64,000 bases of DNA from Acorus gramineus (taxonomy: Eukaryota; Streptophyta; Magnoliopsida; Acorales; Acoraceae), in contig JAUJYN010000019.1 in assembly GCA_030737835.1 (NCBI GenBank), forward strand, positions 3,060,433 to 3,124,432, given 5' to 3'. Below are positions 10,350 through 22,661 of the stretch, piece by piece (position 1 is the stretch's first letter; the number at the start of each line of letters is the position of its first letter). The notes beneath the pieces are model-generated. The model did no database searches. It saw nothing but the letters and a program-made list of their open reading frames with translations, and was not told the origin of the DNA. Position numbers and translations under genes: made by a program.

Positions 10350-11289
10350 GGGTTAAAGACATCTAAGTCCCTACAAACATGGGAAAACCCATATAAGTCC
10401 CTACTAAAATTAGGACAGACGTACGAGTCCCTAAAAACTCAGATTATCATCCCTGAGTTAAATTTCCATCCAAATGTAACAGAATATTCCTAGAATATTC
10501 CATCACATATAATTGTGTAGACATTGAAGTCCTTATAAACAGTCATAAAGATAAATTAGTCCCTGCAAAAGATAAAATTGCCCCTAAAAGACTTTTACAT
10601 TAAATTGTGTATATATTGTAGTCCCTATAAATAATCATAAAGATAAATTAATCCCCGCAAAAGATAAAATTGCACTTGAAAAACTTTTACATGTAATTGA
10701 ATAGACATTACAGTCCTTATAAACAATCGTAAAGACAAATTGGTCTCTCTAAAAGACAAAAATACCCTTGAAGGATTTTTACATTTAATTGTGTGCAATT
10801 TAAAAATTAAATACCCTCTAAAATACTACAATTTCTACACAATTAAATGTAAAAATTCTTCAGGGGCATTTTTGTCTTTTACATGTACCAATTTGTCTTT
10901 ACGATTATTTATAAGGACTGTAATGTCTATCCAATTAAATGTAAAAATCTTTCAGGGACAATTTATCTTTTGCAATGACTAATTTGTCTTTATGATTGTT
11001 TATAGGGGCTGCAATGTGTACACAATTTAATGTAAAAGTCTTTCATGGGTAATTTTATCTTTTATAAGGACTAATTTGTGTTTATGACTGTTTATAAGGA
11101 CTTCAATGTCTACACAATTATATGTGATGGAATATTCTAGGAATATTCTGTTACATTTGGATGGAAATTTAACTCAGGGATGATAATTGGGTTTTTCTGA
11201 GTTTTTAGGGACTCGTACGTCTGTCTCAATTTTAATAGGAACTTATATGAGTTTTTCTATGTTTGTAAGGACTTAGATGTCTTTAACCC
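10350..11289. mobile_element. 940-bp foldback (palindromic) MITE, probably MULE-type
   Basis: The first ~450 bp and last ~450 bp are inverted copies: it starts GGGTTAAAGACATCTAAGTC and ends GACTTAGATGTCTTTAACCC in opposite sense. The flanks TTAATTTTA (10341-10349) and TTAAATTTA (11290-11298) form a 9-bp duplication with one mismatch, which suggests a MULE. The arms contain repeated ~75-bp phrases (AAAGATAAATTAGTCCCTGC, AATTGTGTAGACATT). Non-coding; it sits just before the Harbinger transposase. Confidence 0.85.
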
Positions 11290-11303
11290 TTAAATTTAAT
11301 AGG

Positions 11304-12542
11304 ATGGATTCAAGTGATTCTGACGAAGAATTTGATGAACTTGTAACTATCACGGATGGTCATATAGTATATCAAAGCCTTTCTCTTTATAAGGAAACAA
11401 TGCACACCTCTTCACATAGAGGGTTTCAGAGGGTACAAGAACTACTAGGAGGCCATTTGGAGCGTTCACATGTCATGTTACGTATGGAGCCGCCCGTATT
11501 TGCACATTTTTGTGAAGAATTTAGGAGAAAGAATCTTTTGAAGGATACTCGATATGTGGTTGTTGAGGAAGCAATGGCATTGTTCCTCGTTACCCTTGGC
11601 CAAAATGAACGGGTAAGACCAATGCGGGAGAGTGGTTTCAACGATCTAGTGAAACTTGCATTCGACATTTTAATATCGTATTGAATGCTATGCAGAAATA
11701 TGCAAAAGAAAGTATTGTGCCCCCGTCCTTTGATGAAACCCCTGAATATATTCAAATCAAGGCAAAATTTATGCCATACTTCAAATATTGTATTGATGCA
11801 TTAGATGGAACACATATTGAGGTAGTTGTTCCATCGGCACAACAAATGGCGTATTTAAGTGGAAGAAAGAATAACCCAACTCAAAACGTTCTAGCGGTAT
11901 GTGATTTTAATATGCGGTTTACATTCGTTTCAACAGGACATGAGGGGACAGTGAATGACTCTAATATTCTCATGGGTTGTATTTCTAATCCTACTTCAGG
12001 GTTTCCTATGCCTCCAGATGGTTAGTTTTTATATGAGTATTGTTTCTGCATATGATTTATAATTCACTTTTATAATAATATTGTTTATTTTATTGTGCAA
12101 GCAAATATTATTTGACAGATGCCGGTTTTGTCAATATGCCAGGTTTTTTATCGCCGTACCGAGGTCATCGTTACCATCTACAAGATCGTCGAGGTCGTTC
12201 TACTCAAATAAAGAAGAATCATACAACTTTCTTCATTCATCATTGAGAAATATTATTGAGTGTTGTTTTGGTGTGTTGAAAAAGAGATGGCCAATATTGA
12301 ACAATATGCCTTCTTACTCAGTAATTAAACAAGCAAAGATTGTAGTTGTTGCAATGGCGATTCACAACTTCATTAGAAGAGTTGACTTGGGTGATGTGTT
12401 ATGGGGTGAATTTATTAATAAAGATATCGATTTTTCACATATACCACAATCAAACGATTGGATTCCACGTGAGCAAGATAGAGCGACAATGAATGCTTTT
12501 CGAGATAGAATAACAAATGATATTTATTTGAGAGTTATTTGA
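11304..12542 (+). pseudogene. PIF/Harbinger DDE transposase, frameshifted
   Basis: The start at 11304 (MDSSDSDEEFDELV) lies right after the foldback MITE. Residues ~1-115 are the N-terminal region (MRMEPPVFAHFCEEF, LVTLGQNERVRPM). Near 11633 two extra bases shift the frame, after which WFQRSSETCIRHFNIVL and NAMQKYAKESIVPPSF continue. First catalytic Asp: YCIDALDGTHIEV. An intron-like gap follows PMPPDG (12020) to about 12100, then YYLTDAGFVNMPGFLSPYRG supplies the second Asp. A further frame change near 12200 leads to HSSLRNIIECCFGVLKKRWP (catalytic Glu) and AIHNFIRRVD; stop at 12540-12542. All three DDE residues remain, but at least two frame breaks make it a pseudogene. Confidence 0.85.
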
Positions 12543-13231
12543 GTCATTGTGTTAATTTTTAGGAATGAATCTTAAGAACAATATTTTTATTTAATAAGAT
12601 AATTATTATTTTAATAATATTTTTTATATAATTTTATTATTAATGTGTTGTAGGAAAATATTATTGTAGGAGTCTTGCTACACAGGCCTCATTATTTAGG
12701 CCCCAACCACAAGCCCTATTAGGTGTCAATATGCTATTGGTTTCCTAGTTGACTTTTACAAAAGTTCAAAAAAGAAAAATACAAAATTACTCTTATTTGA
12801 ATCACACCAAAACCCTTTTTTTCCATGACTATTTCCTCCTCTTGAAACGCATCCCAAAAATATCTAACAAGTATTTTTTATAGGCATTCGTCACTTAAAA
12901 AATTATTCCGGCCGACTTATTCATCTTCGGTGATCGGCGTCACCACCCCTAGATTCCTCTCGCCATCCTCTATTATATGAAATGCATATAATATGGTTTG
13001 ACTATCTTTCTAGTCCTTCTCCGGACTTCACCTTTTCTGACTCAGTTACATTTTGTGATTGTAACTTATTGCACAAAAAGTTTAGTTACATTTGTGAATG
13101 TAACTAACTTTTATTATATAAGACATAAAACACCAATTACATTTCAAAAATGTAATTCACTTACAAAATATTTAATATATAAATGTTCAAATCAGTTTGA
13201 AATGTTACACAAACCACGCTAATACAACATC
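12543..13231. other. Non-coding Harbinger interior with short palindromes
   Basis: AT-rich with no credible gene. It contains three copies of a hairpin-forming word related to AGTTACATTTGTGAATGTAA between about 13030 and 13160. Similar hairpins lie at 15800-15895 on the other side of the CACTA-like insertion. Confidence 0.6.
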
Positions 13232-15576
13232 CACAACCAAAAAAATGAGAAATGCCGACGGACCATCGGGACTATTGGTGACGGACTAAAGCTGTCGGAG
13301 TTGTGCGACGGAGTTTGTCCGTCAGAAATCTCGTCAATAGACACCACTAATGGATTTAAAAAATAAAATAATAATGATAAAAACCAAGACCCCCTGTATT
13401 CCCAAAATCTCGCCACCTCTCCCCCACACATGAAAACCCAGAAAACCCAGATCATGCCCCCCAAACGAGCACTTGATCCCTTCCTCCAAACCGTCGCTGG
13501 ACTCTGTCGCCGCTCCCATCGCACAGCTCTGCATCGTAGCTACGACACCGCCCCAAATAAAGTTCCATATACCTTGTTAGCCATCCAACGACATCTATAC
13601 CTCCTTAAGCATATATATGTCGTTAATTTTTTCTTACATTTGCTAAAAATGAGTCAATTCAATTCAAAATAGAGTGATATACAATTTTCATTGAAACATA
13701 TACCTCATTAGTTGAAGTTTATTATTTTAAAACATTAAAGCATGTGAGGATTGCATTTAAAAAAATTGAGGTACATTTCAGAGCTCCAAACTTTGCATAT
13801 CCCCTTCCTTTTTAAGAATTTTCTACTGCTTTTTTATTATATGAATGAAGAAATTAAATTCTCATTGCACTACTTTCACAGGAACTAGGTAACCACCACT
13901 CAAGGTCATTGCAAGCTCAACTAGTAGAAGTACACAAAAAATTAAGGTGCACAGTGGAAATTAAACATATTTTTGAAATGCACGCGCAGTTGTTTCAGTG
14001 TTTTGATATCATAAATTATCATGAATTTTAATTATTACAATGCCATAGCTATTATGTTGGTTATCAAAAATTTATTAAAGACCATTAGAAGGTCATCACC
14101 CAAAGTGGTCTTGCATATAGCAATGACTCCTTCCTGATAAATGATAATTCTTATTATTATTGTTGTTTTTTTTCTCATTCTTGTAGTGTTAAATTATGAT
14201 TTTCACCAATGATATATGTAAATGAACTTTAGATTGGTGGATGACTTCTATGGACAAAACAAGCCATGCGATTTTTGGTATTACCTGATATTTATATGTC
14301 CATGTGTTCAAACAGCACGGCAAGTATCAGTTGCTATCATCCCTTGTAGACCAGAAATATACCTTTGACAATGTTGCCTACTTTCCAAAATATTTGTCAA
14401 CACCTAAACACTAGATTGCAGGTGGTCAGGAGTAGTTGCGACAAGTATAATATGCTCTAATTTATGATCAAAAGCTTGTAGGAAGTCCTATACTTTAAAT
14501 ACATGCTTAACTTATTAAATATCATTGTTATATACTAATTGGTTCCAAAGTCTTCGTAAGTACATAAGAAAATTTTCTCACTGTTGAATGCTGCTAAGTT
14601 TAGTGATGCTAACCATATCTTTGACTGTGTTCTTTCCATCTTACTAGACCTACTCCGATAATATCACTAACATAGACCATGTTAAAGCAATGGAAGAGTC
14701 TCTCAAATGCAAAAGGTAAATATTCTATAATTGCATGGCTTATGAGATTCTTAATATTATCTATCTTTAAAGCACCTACGTAAAAGCATTTTTTTCTTTT
14801 TTCTTTTTTTTACTAAAATCACCATTTAATAAATATTATTAGTGTGCCTCATATTATTCTCCTTGTAAATTAGTCATTGAGTATGCTATGACAGGGCCTT
14901 CATGGGTGAGGTTGGGGAGGCTTTGAAGCTGGCGATGAGGCATGTGAGGATTTTAAAAGTAAAAGAAGTACTCTGTCTCTCTGATTCCAACCAGGACGGT
15001 CGATAAACAAAAGAACGTACTCTTGTAGAATATGTTGAGAGCATTGGACAATACTTTGTACCTGTATCTTTTTGTGTATTTTTGAGATATTTTAACATTG
15101 TAAAATTAATTTGGTATTAGTTTCACCTAAAAAATTTGTTTTATGCAATTGTGTCTGATTTGTGTTCATGCGGTTTGAAATATTGAATATAGATGAATGT
15201 CTTATTTTTTTAAATTATTGGAGATCCATATTTTGATAAAAATATAAAAGTGGAGAATCATCTTTGAAGAAAGTTCTGTAGGGGCTATCTTGATGAATTT
15301 TGTCCGTCGCAATGATCAGTTTGCACCTTGTCAAAATCAACAGTGACAAATTCTATCCGTCACAAAAGAGCTACAGCGACGGAAATAATCCGTCGCTCTT
15401 GGATATGAGCGACGGATTATAGCCGTCGCTAAATAAGGCAACAGCGACAGACTTGGTACGTCGCAGCCCTTTTCGTGACACCATCAACGCCAACGGAACC
15501 GCGATGGCCTATGTTCGTCGCTGATGACCTACAACGACGGCCTAAGTTCGTCGCTAAAACCCTTTTTCTGGTTGTG
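13232..15576. mobile_element. CACTA-like non-autonomous element, 2345 bp
   Basis: The left end CACAACCAAAAAAATGAGAA and the right end, read inward CACAACCAGAAAAAGGGTTT, form a short TIR. The flanks are ATC (13229-13231) and ATC (15577-15579), the 3-bp duplication expected of CACTA elements. Subterminal regions are full of GCGACGG/CCGTCGC words (13255-13330 and 15300-15555), typical transposase-binding repeats. There is no transposase. The middle has exon-like pieces with splice-like borders (for example 14647-14715 and 14896-14980) that may be captured gene fragments of unknown origin. Confidence 0.8.
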
Positions 15577-16820
15577 ATCAAAACTCTATAAATCCTCCAA
15601 AAAAATAAATTTAACATCAAATGCTATATTTAAAGAAAAAATTATAAACAAAAGCCAAATCAAATATTGCCAGATTTAATATCAAATACCAAATTGAAGA
15701 AAAAATTATAACAAATGCAAGAATAAACAATAATAAATCTCACACCTAAATCGACAGATATTGAAAACGATAGCCAAATCGATCAATTGTTCACAAAAAA
15801 GATCAGTTACATTTGTGAATGTAATTGACTTTAGCATCAGTTTTAAGTACCAGCTTATATAGTAAAAGTCAGTTACATTTATAAATGTAACTAACTTTTT
15901 TAAAAATTGCATAATTTGATCAAAATAGTTTAACATATAATTAACTGACGAATGTTGCACACATAGTTATTAATAAGAACTTCACTCCACGGCAAAATGT
16001 TTAAACAATGTTTTAGATTGTTTAAAAAGAAAAGAACATGCCAATAAAAAATAATTTAACATCAAACACCATTTTCAACAAAAAAAAATGTAAAATCAGA
16101 TGATTAGACCTCAATTGCATAACCAAACAAATAAAAAAGACACACCTGAATCGACAGACATTAAAACGATAATCAAAATCGTTCAAATCAAATCAGTGGT
16201 TGATGTATCTTCAAATTTTTTTTTTTGATCTTCTACTAGGTGTTTATAAAATCAATAATGGTGTTTTAAAAAAGAAATAAATGATTGATTATGGATATAT
16301 AAATAATTCAATTGGAATGAATCCAAAAATAAAAAAAGAAACGTGAATTATAAATGGAATGATTCATTGTCACCGTCATTACTCTAACTATATAAGTGGA
16401 AAGGAGTAATTATAACTGTCTCCTTTATTATAGGAACAGTTACTGAATAAAGAAAAAAACTACAAAAAGGGTAAAACATGTATTATGCATATGGGACTTA
16501 CTTGTGGCCTGTAAGTTGGAGCTTGTGAATCATTTCCCTTATTGTAGTTATATGTGTGTTTTGGTCATTTGATTATATAGTTGACTATATATATTTATTT
16601 ATTTATATTGATCTATTACAATAATTGTATAAAATAAGTTCGGTGGTATTTTAGGCAATTCATGTGATTTTTATTACAAAAGCACTTTTTAAAAACATTC
16701 TTCCATAGGTGTTCCCAAATAGCTTCTACTCAAAATATAAGAAGCTCATTCTTTAGAAGTAACTTCTTTAAGAATGAACTTCTTGTAGAAGTACTTCTAG
16801 ACAAGTTGTCAAACTATACC
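15577..16820. other. Right arm of the Harbinger element, no gene
   Basis: AT-rich non-coding sequence. Two hairpins of the AGTTACATT type lie at 15803-15895. The segment ends in the Harbinger right TIR at about 16745-16820. Confidence 0.6.
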
Positions 16821-17139
16821 TAACCCCGTTGACGTTTTACTAATTTTTCACAGAAAACACAATTACGATTGGCATCATTAAACTTTTATAATTAAAACGC
16901 CAACCCCATTAGCGTTTTAGGTGAAAAATTAATAAAACGTCAACGGGGTTACCGCCAGTGGGGTTGGCGTTTTAAACTACTGACAGACAAAAAAAATATA
17001 CTATCATGCATAAACATATAATATGTATGCATAATTTCAAAATCTTTCTTTGACAACTAACATACATGTCATAAAAAATAGCATTCCAATCTAAGCGAAA
17101 GGTAATCCAAATAACATCTGGTGATAGTCTTAGCTTTTT

Positions 17140-17735
17140 TCACACATCCTCAAATGAGGGATTTGTAGAAGCCGCCGCCAATGCTACAGACCCCCATGAG
17201 TATGTAGGTTCCAACCGCTCCAAGAGTCTCAAATAAGAAGAATGAATGCAACTATCGGTTGAATTACAGAATATCGTGCAACCGAGGACATACATCAGGT
17301 AAGCATGCGCATGATAAATGAGTACCTCACGTGATGCTCGACGAGGAATGGCCCTCGACCATCCCATCTCAATTGCTCCCCCACGCATCTGAATGTCAAG
17401 AGAAATTCTACCAATTGTTGGCATAGACGACCATGATCCTCAAACCTCCTCGTGACTACACGACCCTCAATCGGTAAACCAAGCAAAATGGAGACATCTT
17501 GCAATGTGATGGTCATTTCTCCATTGCGTAGGTAGAATGTGTATGTTTCTGGTTTCCATCGCTCAACTAGAGCTGTGATCAATACACGGTCTAACCGAAT
17601 CAACGCTACCTTCGTCAAATGGTAAAGGCTGATGTCATACACAAATGGGATAAGTCTCACATCAGGTATCCATTTCTTCAACAAAAGGAAGTGACTCTTA
17701 CAATTCAAAATATGCCATCCTAAAAGAAAAATCAA
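17140..17735 (-). pseudogene. Plant mobile domain (PMD) fragment of the MULE
   Basis: Minus-strand reading gives LIRLDRVLITALVERWKPET, then YLRNGEMTITLQDVSILLGL, the hallmark of the plant mobile domain found in MULE- and gypsy-linked proteins and in MAIN-like host proteins. A frame change near 17420 leads to YHAHAYLMYVLGCTIF and SYLRLLERLEPTYSWGSVAL, the second half of the same domain. It lies downstream of the transposase on the same strand, as in MULEs that carry a PMD. Broken by at least one frameshift. Confidence 0.85.
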
Positions 17736-18244
17736 TGAAAGATTAAATTTATGCCACCATCATCAAAGTAAATGATTCTTATAATTCAACAAAAGATTTA
17801 CCTCCTTGTCGATGACAGCAGCAGATCTATGATACTTTTGATAGTACAACAATCCATCATGTAATGGACCATGCCATGCTCGTAAGGATCTTTAGTCATC
17901 GTCTGTCCAAAAATGTAAAAATCATTAGTTTCTTATTTACACAAATGAGCATAACATATACACATATCAACTCAAGAATCCAAAGCATACCACAAAACCT
18001 TATTCAGACAAGAACCCCTATTGTGACCAGTATTTCAACAAACACCGCATCTAAAACTAGAATGATCAGCTCTTTCATCCATTGCCACACGCCTCCTAAT
18101 ACTTCATGGACGACCTTTCTTTCACCTCTCATTAAGAGGCTATAATGTTAAATTCACCAGAGGCCAATAGCCCTTTTGTCTAACCGGGCAGAATTCTAGA
18201 ACATAGCTCAAACAATATGATTTGATGGTGTAATATTTAGAGAC

Positions 18245-20519
18245 CTAATCCTTGTATGACACAAGGATTGCCATGCACACCGCCATCACATGAAAGCAAA
18301 GATGACGATACAACTGAGAAACATTGCATTCACAAGATGCATCTTCTTTCAACTCAACCTCATATGGATCATTCCACCTATCATGCATGCCAGATCGTTC
18401 CAATGAGTACCGGAGAACTCTCATCTTCGACATTCTCGTTCCGCATCCATGAGTTTAGCATTCAATTTGGGCATAAATGGTATTGTCATTTGTCCACTTT
18501 CTCGACGTGCGACGAAGAAGTCATTCACCCGATAGAATGTCTATTGTATCACAGCTGTTATTCAAAGTCCTCGTGCTCCTTTCAAAACGTTATTCATACA
18601 TTTAGATTTACTAGTTGTCATAGCACCCCAATGTTTTCCACCATCATGACATAGAGTCTCTTGTTCTTTGCGAACTTTATTTAGCCAACCGAACGCATCA
18701 TGATTCATGAACTCTGTCCTTCGCATTGTCTATTCGAACTCTGAAATTGTTGTCCTCTGGAATGCTCTATATATCAATTCCACCAAATTGACATCCTTAT
18801 ATGATTTCTTAAAATTATCCTTAAGATGTCTAGTGCAAAAATAATGAGTCATTCCAATCTCCACAGTGGACTAACGTACAGCTTACATGATGCTTGGATG
18901 ACGATATGAAATGATGGTCATACCATGACGATCAGTGACAAACTAATGAATGCAACTCAAAAACCAATGCCAACTAACCCATTTTCACTTTCAACCACAC
19001 CAAATGCGAGAGGAAACAATCTATCATCCACATCACTGTCTATAACTATAAGAAGGTTCCCAGGATATTTACCATACAAGTGGATACTATCAATGGATAA
19101 AACTGGACGAAACTAATGAAATCCTGCAATAGAAGGCCCAAATGCCCAAAAAAAAAAATTTGGAACTTAAGATCATTGTCCTCATGGGTCTTGAAGCTTA
19201 ACCTTGAACCCAGGTTCACCAACTACATGGCTTGTAAATAACTAGGGAGATCAATGTAAGATTCTTCCCAATTTTCAAAAATCTTCTTGAATGCTTTACA
19301 TTTTGCTTTCCACACCTTGCGATAACTGATTTTCACATGAAATTATGAAAGGATCCTCTCTTGTATCTCAATCAGACTAATCCTTAATTGATTGCGAACG
19401 ATAAGCATTGTCATATGGCAAATATGACTTGATGTGAATTGCCTATGATTTGCATTCAAAATGGGATTATGACAAGTGTGCGTCTCACCCATTGTCTTGA
19501 TTTTTCAATACACTTGTCCTGATGCTTTGGTTGCATGCATTCTCCATCTGCAATTTTGTTCCTTACATTCAACAATAAAACGTTTGGTGGTGGAGGCCTT
19601 CATCCTGAATTGAACATTGTTTCGAATATTGAATTCACGCAAAGCGGTGCAAATGGCTTCTTTGTTGATGAAGATTTGATCTTTCTCAATGTCTAATGGT
19701 AGAGACCTAGAAGAATGTCCATACACCGTCTCAGGCCCTTCTTGAATGTCTGAATTCATTAACTCTGCCGTAGTATATATGCTTGGAAGATGCTCTTCAA
19801 ACCTTTCACTAGGTTGAAAATGCTCAACAGGAACTTCATCCTCCGCATTCTCTTTGACATTAGTATCCGGACCAACATAATCATTGCAAACATATGCCAT
19901 CGACTCCAAGTGTTCAGAGTCTCTGTCAACTTTCACCTCTTCATCGTCGGTCTCAACTCCCATCTCTCTAACACTCTCATGAGGAGATTCAAGGTGATTG
20001 ACATTCAATGGTGATGGACGTGGACTCAAATTGACAGTGAAAGCCATGTGTGATGACGATGGTAGATGCGGAGAGATTCCATGTGAGGGCCTGATATGAA
20101 TCATATTTAGTGTGTAACAAACATGAACACGAACATTATTGAATAAGTATAAATACACATTTCTCACCATGATCCACACTTTGTATGCATGTCCGTTCTA
20201 CCACGTTAAATGGAGAAAGACTAACCGGTTCTTGTTCATCATCGACCATTCGCATGAAAGACCCCCCTCATTGGATGATCTCCTCTTTCTCCAAATAAAA
20301 CTCCACGCTAGCAACATGAGTAAAGTATAAATTTAGCATCACTTTTACACTTGTGTCATTGTATACCTTCATACATTCATTCGCAAGTGTCGGATATTTA
20401 CAAGTCATAACTAATTTGTACCGATTTTGATCAATACTCGTTAATTCATGAATCATATTGACCAACTCCTCATAAGTGGTTGTTTTATCAATCATAATGA
20501 TTTCTTGATGTCCACCCAC
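18245..20519 (-). pseudogene. MuDR-type MULE transposase, heavily broken
   Basis: Order on the minus strand: N-terminal domain from 20519 (MIDKTTTYEELVNMIHELTS); a long acidic linker (19505-20179) ending in the MuDR DNA-binding region FRMKASTTKRFIVECKEQNC and RWRMHATKASGQVY; the MULE catalytic region around 19110-18730 (LFPLAFGVVESENG, then HYFCTRHLKDNF and SYKDVNLVELIYRAFQ); and a SWIM zinc finger at about 18250-18330 (CECNVSQLYRHLCFHVMAVC, CxC...CxH). Several in-frame stops and shifts separate the parts. The product would bind the element ends and cut and paste it. Confidence 0.88.
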
Positions 20520-20994
20520 AAAACGAGGTTTTCACCATTGTTTACTAACCACTTATCACATTAAAAAATGATTAGAACTTGAGAATCTATGTTCTATCAT
20601 TTCATAAAAACAAGTATTGTATATAAAATAAAAGATTAATACCATTGGATTGAAGTACAAAAAAGAAACATTAACAAAACCATTTTATACTTTTATTGTA
20701 GAACAAAATATACAAAAAATACCAGTGCTTGATGGGGTCGGGTCGGATTTGGGGATAGAAAGGGAGGGCTGGTCAGATTCGGGGGCTGGGAAGCACCTTC
20801 ATCAAAGGGATGGATTAGGGTTGAACAATGAAAGAAAATGAACGGCTGATTTGGTGGGTTTTGGGTGGGATTTGGAGGATGAGAGCTAGGGTTTTTGTTA
20901 GGTTTTGGGGGTGAAAGTCGGGTGAGGGAGGAAGACATGGGTTGAAGGGGGGTTTTAAGTGGGGAAAAATAGGTCGGATCCGAATTTGCATATC

Positions 20995-21340
20995 CCACAT
21001 AAAACACCACTCGCGTTGGCGTTTCATTTTTTCTGTGTTTTCAGCATAACAACCTAGTGGTGTTTTATGTGAAAATTTGTAATACGCCATTGAGCTTAGC
21101 GTATTATTGTGCAGTCAAATAAAATGCCAACAGTATTGGTGTTTTATGAAGAAAACTTAAAAAAAAATTACAAGTGCTAAAACGCCACCTCCATTGATGT
21201 TTTAAGCGGAGACAATTAAAAAAAATAAAAATTCTTAAGTGGCATGTTTAACCAGGTCTCTTGACTAGTTTGATAAATAATTAAAAGGTGTGATTAATTT
21301 TGTAATTAAGTAATTAATGGTGATTATTTTGGAAAAAGGC
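20995..21340. repeat. Right terminal inverted repeat of the large MULE
   Basis: This is the inverse of 4157-4434 plus 16821 onward. It contains several sub-repeats of the type AAAACRCCAACNNNNTTGG and ends near 21340 just before CCTTTTTGA. Divergence from the left arm is substantial, so the element is old. Confidence 0.7.
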
Positions 21341-21351
21341 CCTTTTTGAGG

Positions 21352-21828
21352 GTTTGTTTGGAATTAACTACCAATTTTTAAAAATTTATAAGCTTAATAT
21401 TATAATTTTAGCTTAAAATAAATAGTTGGTGCATGTTTATTTGAAGTTATTAAAATTTATTTAAGCTAAAAAACTTTAAAAAATCAGAATATGTAAGTTG
21501 GGTAAAGGGTGCTTATGAGATTATAGCTAATGGTGTGCTTTAAATAATCTTTATTTTGATTACTAATGCTCTTCACCTTTTTTTTTTTACTGATGATAAA
21601 TGTCTTTTTATTTACTCTCAAACTCCTCTTACCGTTTAAAGGATATTTTTGATAATTATATAATAAAAAGTTACTTTAAAATTTATTTTAACAAGCATCC
21701 ACACAACTTATTCTTGCTTTTTTACGACTATAACAAACATGACTACTGTTTATCACAAAAGTTAAAATCTATAATCTATACGCTATAATCTATAATTTGT
21801 AAACTAAAGTTGCAATAAACATGGCCCG
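21352..21828. mobile_element. Possible hAT-type MITE
   Basis: GGTTTGTTTGGAATTAACTA at the left and, reading inward from the right, GGCCATGTTTATTGCAACTT form a weak inverted repeat (TGTTT core). AT-rich interior without coding. No target duplication confirmed. Confidence 0.3.
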
Positions 21829-21938
21829 CTTTTTAAAAATCCAAACACTCGCTTTTCAGAAAGTGACTCCGCTTTTTAAAAAGTTGTTTCGAGGAGTTTG
21901 AAACGTGAAAAATGTTGTGTTTGTCATTGTCATGTTGA

Positions 21939-22661
21939 GGGGCGGAGCTATGAGTGGGCTCAACCGGGCTATGAGTGGGCTACTGACTGGCTGAGATTTT
22001 GCCAAAATTATTTTACTATTTTGCCTCCTCCTGATTTTAGAGAGGTTATGGAACTCATCATTTTATTGTGAGTAGATTATGAATCTCTTGCATATTAGAT
22101 GATTCTCTGTATTGAAAAAGAATTTGATAAAAAAAATATAGATCCAGATTTGGTAACAAAAGATTTCTACTATTTGAAACATTGTAGGGCTCAATTTTAA
22201 TAGGAAAATGTTTGGAACAGTGTTGTGGATAGTCTCATGGATAGTCCGTACAAGTTTTAATTTTTTTTTAAATTAATAAACATCATTCAATAAGATATAT
22301 ATTTTAATGAAAATTATAAATCACTCCATTTTCAATTGAATGAACAAAGTTTTAGCAAATGTATTTTTTTATTGAAGTATATACTCACCTAAGGAGGTAT
22401 ATGCCTCTCTGGATTGCTAGAGGTATACATGACTGCATTTGGGATTGTCCATAAGACTGCGTGTAACAATGCTCATTTTAATAGTACCGTTTTATTATAT
22501 ATATTTTGTGTATATATATCAATTTTATTAAATATATAATGTTAATATGGGCTTTTTAATTTATATATATTTTAATTTTTTAGTAAGTTTTTTAGTACGG
22601 ATTAAAAGTTTTACTAAATTTTAGCTTAACCCACCCTAAAATTTAGTTTTGGCTCCGCCCC
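21939..22661. mobile_element. Small TIR element with GGGGCGGAGC ends
   Basis: GGGGCGGAGC at 21939-21948 is exactly inverted as GCTCCGCCCC at 22652-22661. The ~720-bp interior is AT-rich with no gene. Such GGGGCGGAGC ends are common on plant MITE-like repeats. No convincing target duplication was found, so the superfamily is open. Confidence 0.5.

Larger units (their letters stand above)
4438..16820 (+). mobile_element. PIF/Harbinger transposon inside the MULE terminal repeat
   Basis: The left end AGTACTGTTTGGCAACTGC and the reverse complement of the right end, GGTATAGTTTGACAACTTG, align, and both continue into AGAAGTACTTCT. The flanks are TAA (4435-4437) and TAA (16821-16823), the 3-bp duplication expected of PIF/Harbinger. 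It contains the two expected genes: a SANT/Myb-like protein (5969-10078, interrupted) and a DDE transposase (11304-12542). Removing solo LTR A, the foldback MITE and the CACTA-like element leaves about 6 kb, a normal size. Both genes have frame breaks, so it is probably inactive. Confidence 0.85.
4157..21340 (-). mobile_element. Large MULE (MuDR-like) with plant mobile domain, invaded by a Harbinger element
   Basis: The outer ends are long diverged inverted repeats: 4157-4434 matches the reverse complement of about 20995-21340. Shared words include ATTTATCAAACTA, ATAAAACACCAA and ACTTGTA followed by a T-run. Flanking CCTTTTTAG (4148-4156) and CCTTTTTGA (21341-21349) could be a decayed 9-bp duplication; this is tentative. 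Coding relics on the minus strand are an N-terminal region, MuDR DNA-binding region, MULE core and SWIM finger (20519-18245), followed by a plant mobile domain (17735-17140). The left terminal repeat is split by the Harbinger element at 4438-16820. Without that insertion the element would be roughly 4.8 kb, plausible for an autonomous MULE. Confidence 0.75.
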
